Shown here: piece by piece, positions 9,401-10,615 of the stretch
Layout of the letters: every line of letters begins with the position of its first letter
Position numbering within the stretch: the stretch's first letter is position 1
Notes under the pieces: generated by a model
Told to the model about the DNA's origin: nothing
What the model saw: the letters and a program-made list of their open reading frames with translations, nothing else
Database searches by the model: none
Made by a program: the position numbers and the translations under genes
Assembly (NCBI GenBank): GCA_016177355.1
Contig: JACOVL010000058.1
Location: forward strand, 1-10,615
Direction of reading: 5' to 3'
From: Betaproteobacteria bacterium
Lineage (GTDB): Bacteria; Pseudomonadota; Gammaproteobacteria; Burkholderiales; SG8-41
Length of the DNA stretch: 10,615 bases

Positions 9401-10603
9401 GGTGTGCACGATCCCGATCGCCGCGCAATCGAATGTCAACTCGAAGCGGCTTTCGAGTTCATCGCGCTGCTTCTGACTCTCGCGCAGATCCCCGGTGATG
9501 CGATTGGCCAGTTCGACCGCCCGGCTGCCGGATATGGCGAGCGAGCGTATCAGGCCGAACAGCAGCAGGCTGATGGTGATGCCGGCAAGAAAAGCGGCCC
9601 ACTGCAGCCGGCGGTCGGAGGGGGCGACCAGTCCCTGCCGCGCGCTGAAATAGATATTCCAGTGGCGCCCGCCCACGTCCAGGCCCGACGTGCTCACCGG
9701 GCCCGCAAGCGCGGCGTCGCCCGGGGTATCCTGCGGGGCCGGCGCTTTGAGCAGGCGGTTGCTGTCGAACATCAGGTTTTCCGCCGTGGGCGGCCGCAAT
9801 CCCTGCGGATCGTCCAGGAATCCGGCGTCGTGGATGCGGACATGGATTTTTTGCAGGAATGGCTCGCTTAATACCCCGCGCATCAGGTCGATCACGATGA
9901 ACGATGCGCTTACCATGCCGGTAAAAGCCTCGCGGCGCTGCGCCACGGTGGCATGCGGCATGCCTTTTCGATAGACCGGAAATCGCATCGCGAATCCCGG
10001 ATGCCTGCGCGGATCGTGCGCCAGCGCGATGGTTCCGGATGCCGTGAGCCGGCCTGAATCGCGCACGTGCTCGAGCGCGGCAAGACGCACCGCATCGCCG
10101 CCGAGATCGAGCCCGAGCGCCACCTCGTTTCCCGCCATCGGCTCGACATATTGCACGATGAAGTACTCCGGCCTGTCTCCCGGCGGGTTGATCCTGAAGT
10201 CGGGATAACCGCGGGGATCAACGCTGGTGTCGTTGCGCACCATCGCTTCAAAAGCCTGCTTCTGCGCATCGGGGACGCGTTGAGCGTAGTGTATGACCTG
10301 AATGCCGGGATAGCGGCGGTTCAGATCGAGGCTGTCGATGTAGTCCTTGAATTCGGTCCGGCTGACGGAATCCGATGCGATGAACAGCCCCCTGACCCCG
10401 AGCAGCACGTCGGAATAAGCGCGAATGCGCGATTCAATGGCATCCCGTGCATCCGCGACGGCGCCTTCGAATGTCAGCCTGGCTTCGCGTTCCGCCTGGC
10501 CCGCCACCCAATACGCGGCGGCGGCGGACAGGACGATACCGGCCACGAGCACGACGAACGCCGTCAAGGCGTGGTTGACGATATTGGCTAGCTTTAGCCG
10601 CAT
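6491..10603 (-). CDS. Membrane-bound CHASE-PAS-PAS-PAS-GAF-GGDEF-EAL c-di-GMP enzyme
   Basis: A 1370-residue inner-membrane sensor protein that should make and/or break down cyclic di-GMP. Order: TM 11-34; periplasmic CHASE domain about 65-265 (GLFIASDSVSRTEF 72-85); TM 334-356; PAS about 380-500, 503-622 and 628-757; GAF about 765-925; GGDEF about 930-1095; EAL about 1105-1360. The cyclase motif GGDEF (1014-1018, bases 7550-7564) is intact, with an RxxD inhibitory site (RESD 1005-1008) five residues before it. The phosphodiesterase half keeps EALVRW (1142-1147), N1201, E1233, D1263/D1264, K1284, E1320, E1323 and Q1340, so both activities look possible. CHASE ligands are small extracellular molecules in known cases; the one here is unknown. 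ATG 10601-10603 lies just before TM1, but the frame stays open through the 12 bases to the window edge without a clear ribosome site, so a start further upstream cannot be excluded. The stop is 30 nt before the ABC ATPase. Confidence 0.94.
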   Translation of the reverse strand: MRLKLANIVNHALTAFVVLVAGIVLSAAAAYWVAGQAEREARLTFEGAVADARDAIESRIRAYSDVLLGVRGLFIASDSVSRTEFKDYIDSLDLNRRYPGIQVIHYAQRVPDAQKQAFEAMVRNDTSVDPRGYPDFRINPPGDRPEYFIVQYVEPMAGNEVALGLDLGGDAVRLAALEHVRDSGRLTASGTIALAHDPRRHPGFAMRFPVYRKGMPHATVAQRREAFTGMVSASFIVIDLMRGVLSEPFLQKIHVRIHDAGFLDDPQGLRPPTAENLMFDSNRLLKAPAPQDTPGDAALAGPVSTSGLDVGGRHWNIYFSARQGLVAPSDRRLQWAAFLAGITISLLLFGLIRSLAISGSRAVELANRITGDLRESQKQRDELESRFELTFDCAAIGIVHTSLDRWILLANRKFLDMTGYSLEELQRMPAAEISHPDDVAANAHMEQQLLENKINTFLSEKRYVSKHGRVIWAKRTTSVARSADGTPRYYIHVIEDVTETKLNEERYRAMFENAAVGITRVDLNGVLVDVNQKFCDMLGHARDELIGKAIKDITHPDDYGQGAAFRGRVTRGEMGSAIGEKRFMRKDGAIIWARRTMSVVRDDAGNPQYVISVVEDITERKQAAKALDESESRYRSVIAAIAEGVILRDKNARIVACNASAERILGRSLDQMRGNVYFDPDWQAIRDDGSAFPNDERPANAALRTGQPQPGVVIGLRREDGTVLWLTMSAQPLFEESDTAPSGVVTTITDITQRKQAELRQAMEHGVTRLLSEAEALEEVMPKILQTICETLGFACGALWLWDEHQQAGVRAGTWSVPSAEVMEFVALGRWSEHPQRTTGGLIRRARTSGEPVWITDVTRDASFRRGPLAAKAGLHGAFAFPVRFGNDILGVMEFFSRASRPPDEVLVQSTRSIGSQIGQFMARRQAEERVRHLAHYDELTGLPNRSMFNQRLSHALAQARRHEKPLAILFIDLDRFKNINDTLGHEAGDRVLKDVADRLRGCLRESDTVGRLGGDEFVVLIEGLPQTVDVAAVAQKILTAVANPFILDSQEFHITASIGISTYPDDSEDMQTLLKNADISMYRAKEQGKNNYQFYSAQINVHSLERLALESGLRRALERNEFLLHYQPRLDIGSGRITGVEALVRWQQPAKELVPPAQFIPLAEETGLIVPIGEWVLKTACARSKSWQGKGLPPLRIAVNLSARQFAHENLLQDVARVLNETGLDPTALEFEITESMVMHNPEHAVKLLNSLKAMGIHLSIDDFGTGYSSLNYLKRFPIDSVKIDRSFIQDLPGDSDDAAITRAIIAMAHSLRLKVVAEGVETEEQLGFLRDYDCDEVQGYYFSRPLPEAELVHLLRNNLAPSEVRSSR

Positions 10604-10615
10604 CCCGGAGCCGTC

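Noticed and set aside
7796..9871. 691-codon open frame on the plus strand, opposite the c-di-GMP gene
   Set aside because: It is fully antisense to a clearly coding PAS/GAF region, its product is rich in Arg, His, Ala and Asp with no recognisable domain, and long antisense frames are common in GC-rich genes.

Overview
The window is GC-rich (about 65% by eye) and reads as a chromosomal segment of a proteobacterium, most likely a betaproteobacterium. That placement is inferred from composition, from ClpB motifs of the proteobacterial type, and from a secreted lipocalin-like protein whose one structurally studied relative that I recall comes from Nitrosomonas. There is no phage, integron, CRISPR array, complete insertion sequence, rRNA or tRNA that I can see.

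Layout. Bases 2-1858 (+) are the last 618 codons of the disaggregase gene clpB; its N-domain and first Walker A lie upstream of the window. Bases 1859-2123 are a convergent intergenic region with several inverted repeats, ending in a perfect 10-bp bidirectional terminator at 2094-2120. All other genes are on the minus strand, transcribed from right to left. They are a very large membrane-bound c-di-GMP enzyme (6491-10603, CHASE - three PAS - GAF - GGDEF - EAL), an ABC ATPase (5786-6460), a two-unit FtsX/MacB-type permease (3282-5789), and an exported CrtC/AttH-type lipocalin-like protein (2124-3263). Gaps are 30 nt, a 4-nt ATGA overlap, and 18 nt, so the last three genes form an operon and the c-di-GMP gene could be its first gene.

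How they fit together. The ATPase, permease and lipocalin trio matches the attEFGH-type gene set, an ABC system that probably moves or extracts a lipid or lipoprotein-like substrate with a secreted calycin-fold partner; the substrate is not established. The GGDEF/EAL protein keeps the full set of catalytic motifs in both domains plus an RxxD inhibitory site, so it could both make and degrade c-di-GMP in response to a periplasmic ligand (CHASE) and cytoplasmic signals (PAS/GAF).

The most notable points are four tandem 8-bp GTGACGRR units inside the lipocalin reading frame, between signal peptide and domain, where a change of one unit would break the frame; a T8 tract in the permease of the same operon; the layered inverted repeats 3' of clpB; and the close linkage of a c-di-GMP enzyme to an att-type exporter. 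I did not find a clearly new system. The repeat and the gene linkage are the best leads.
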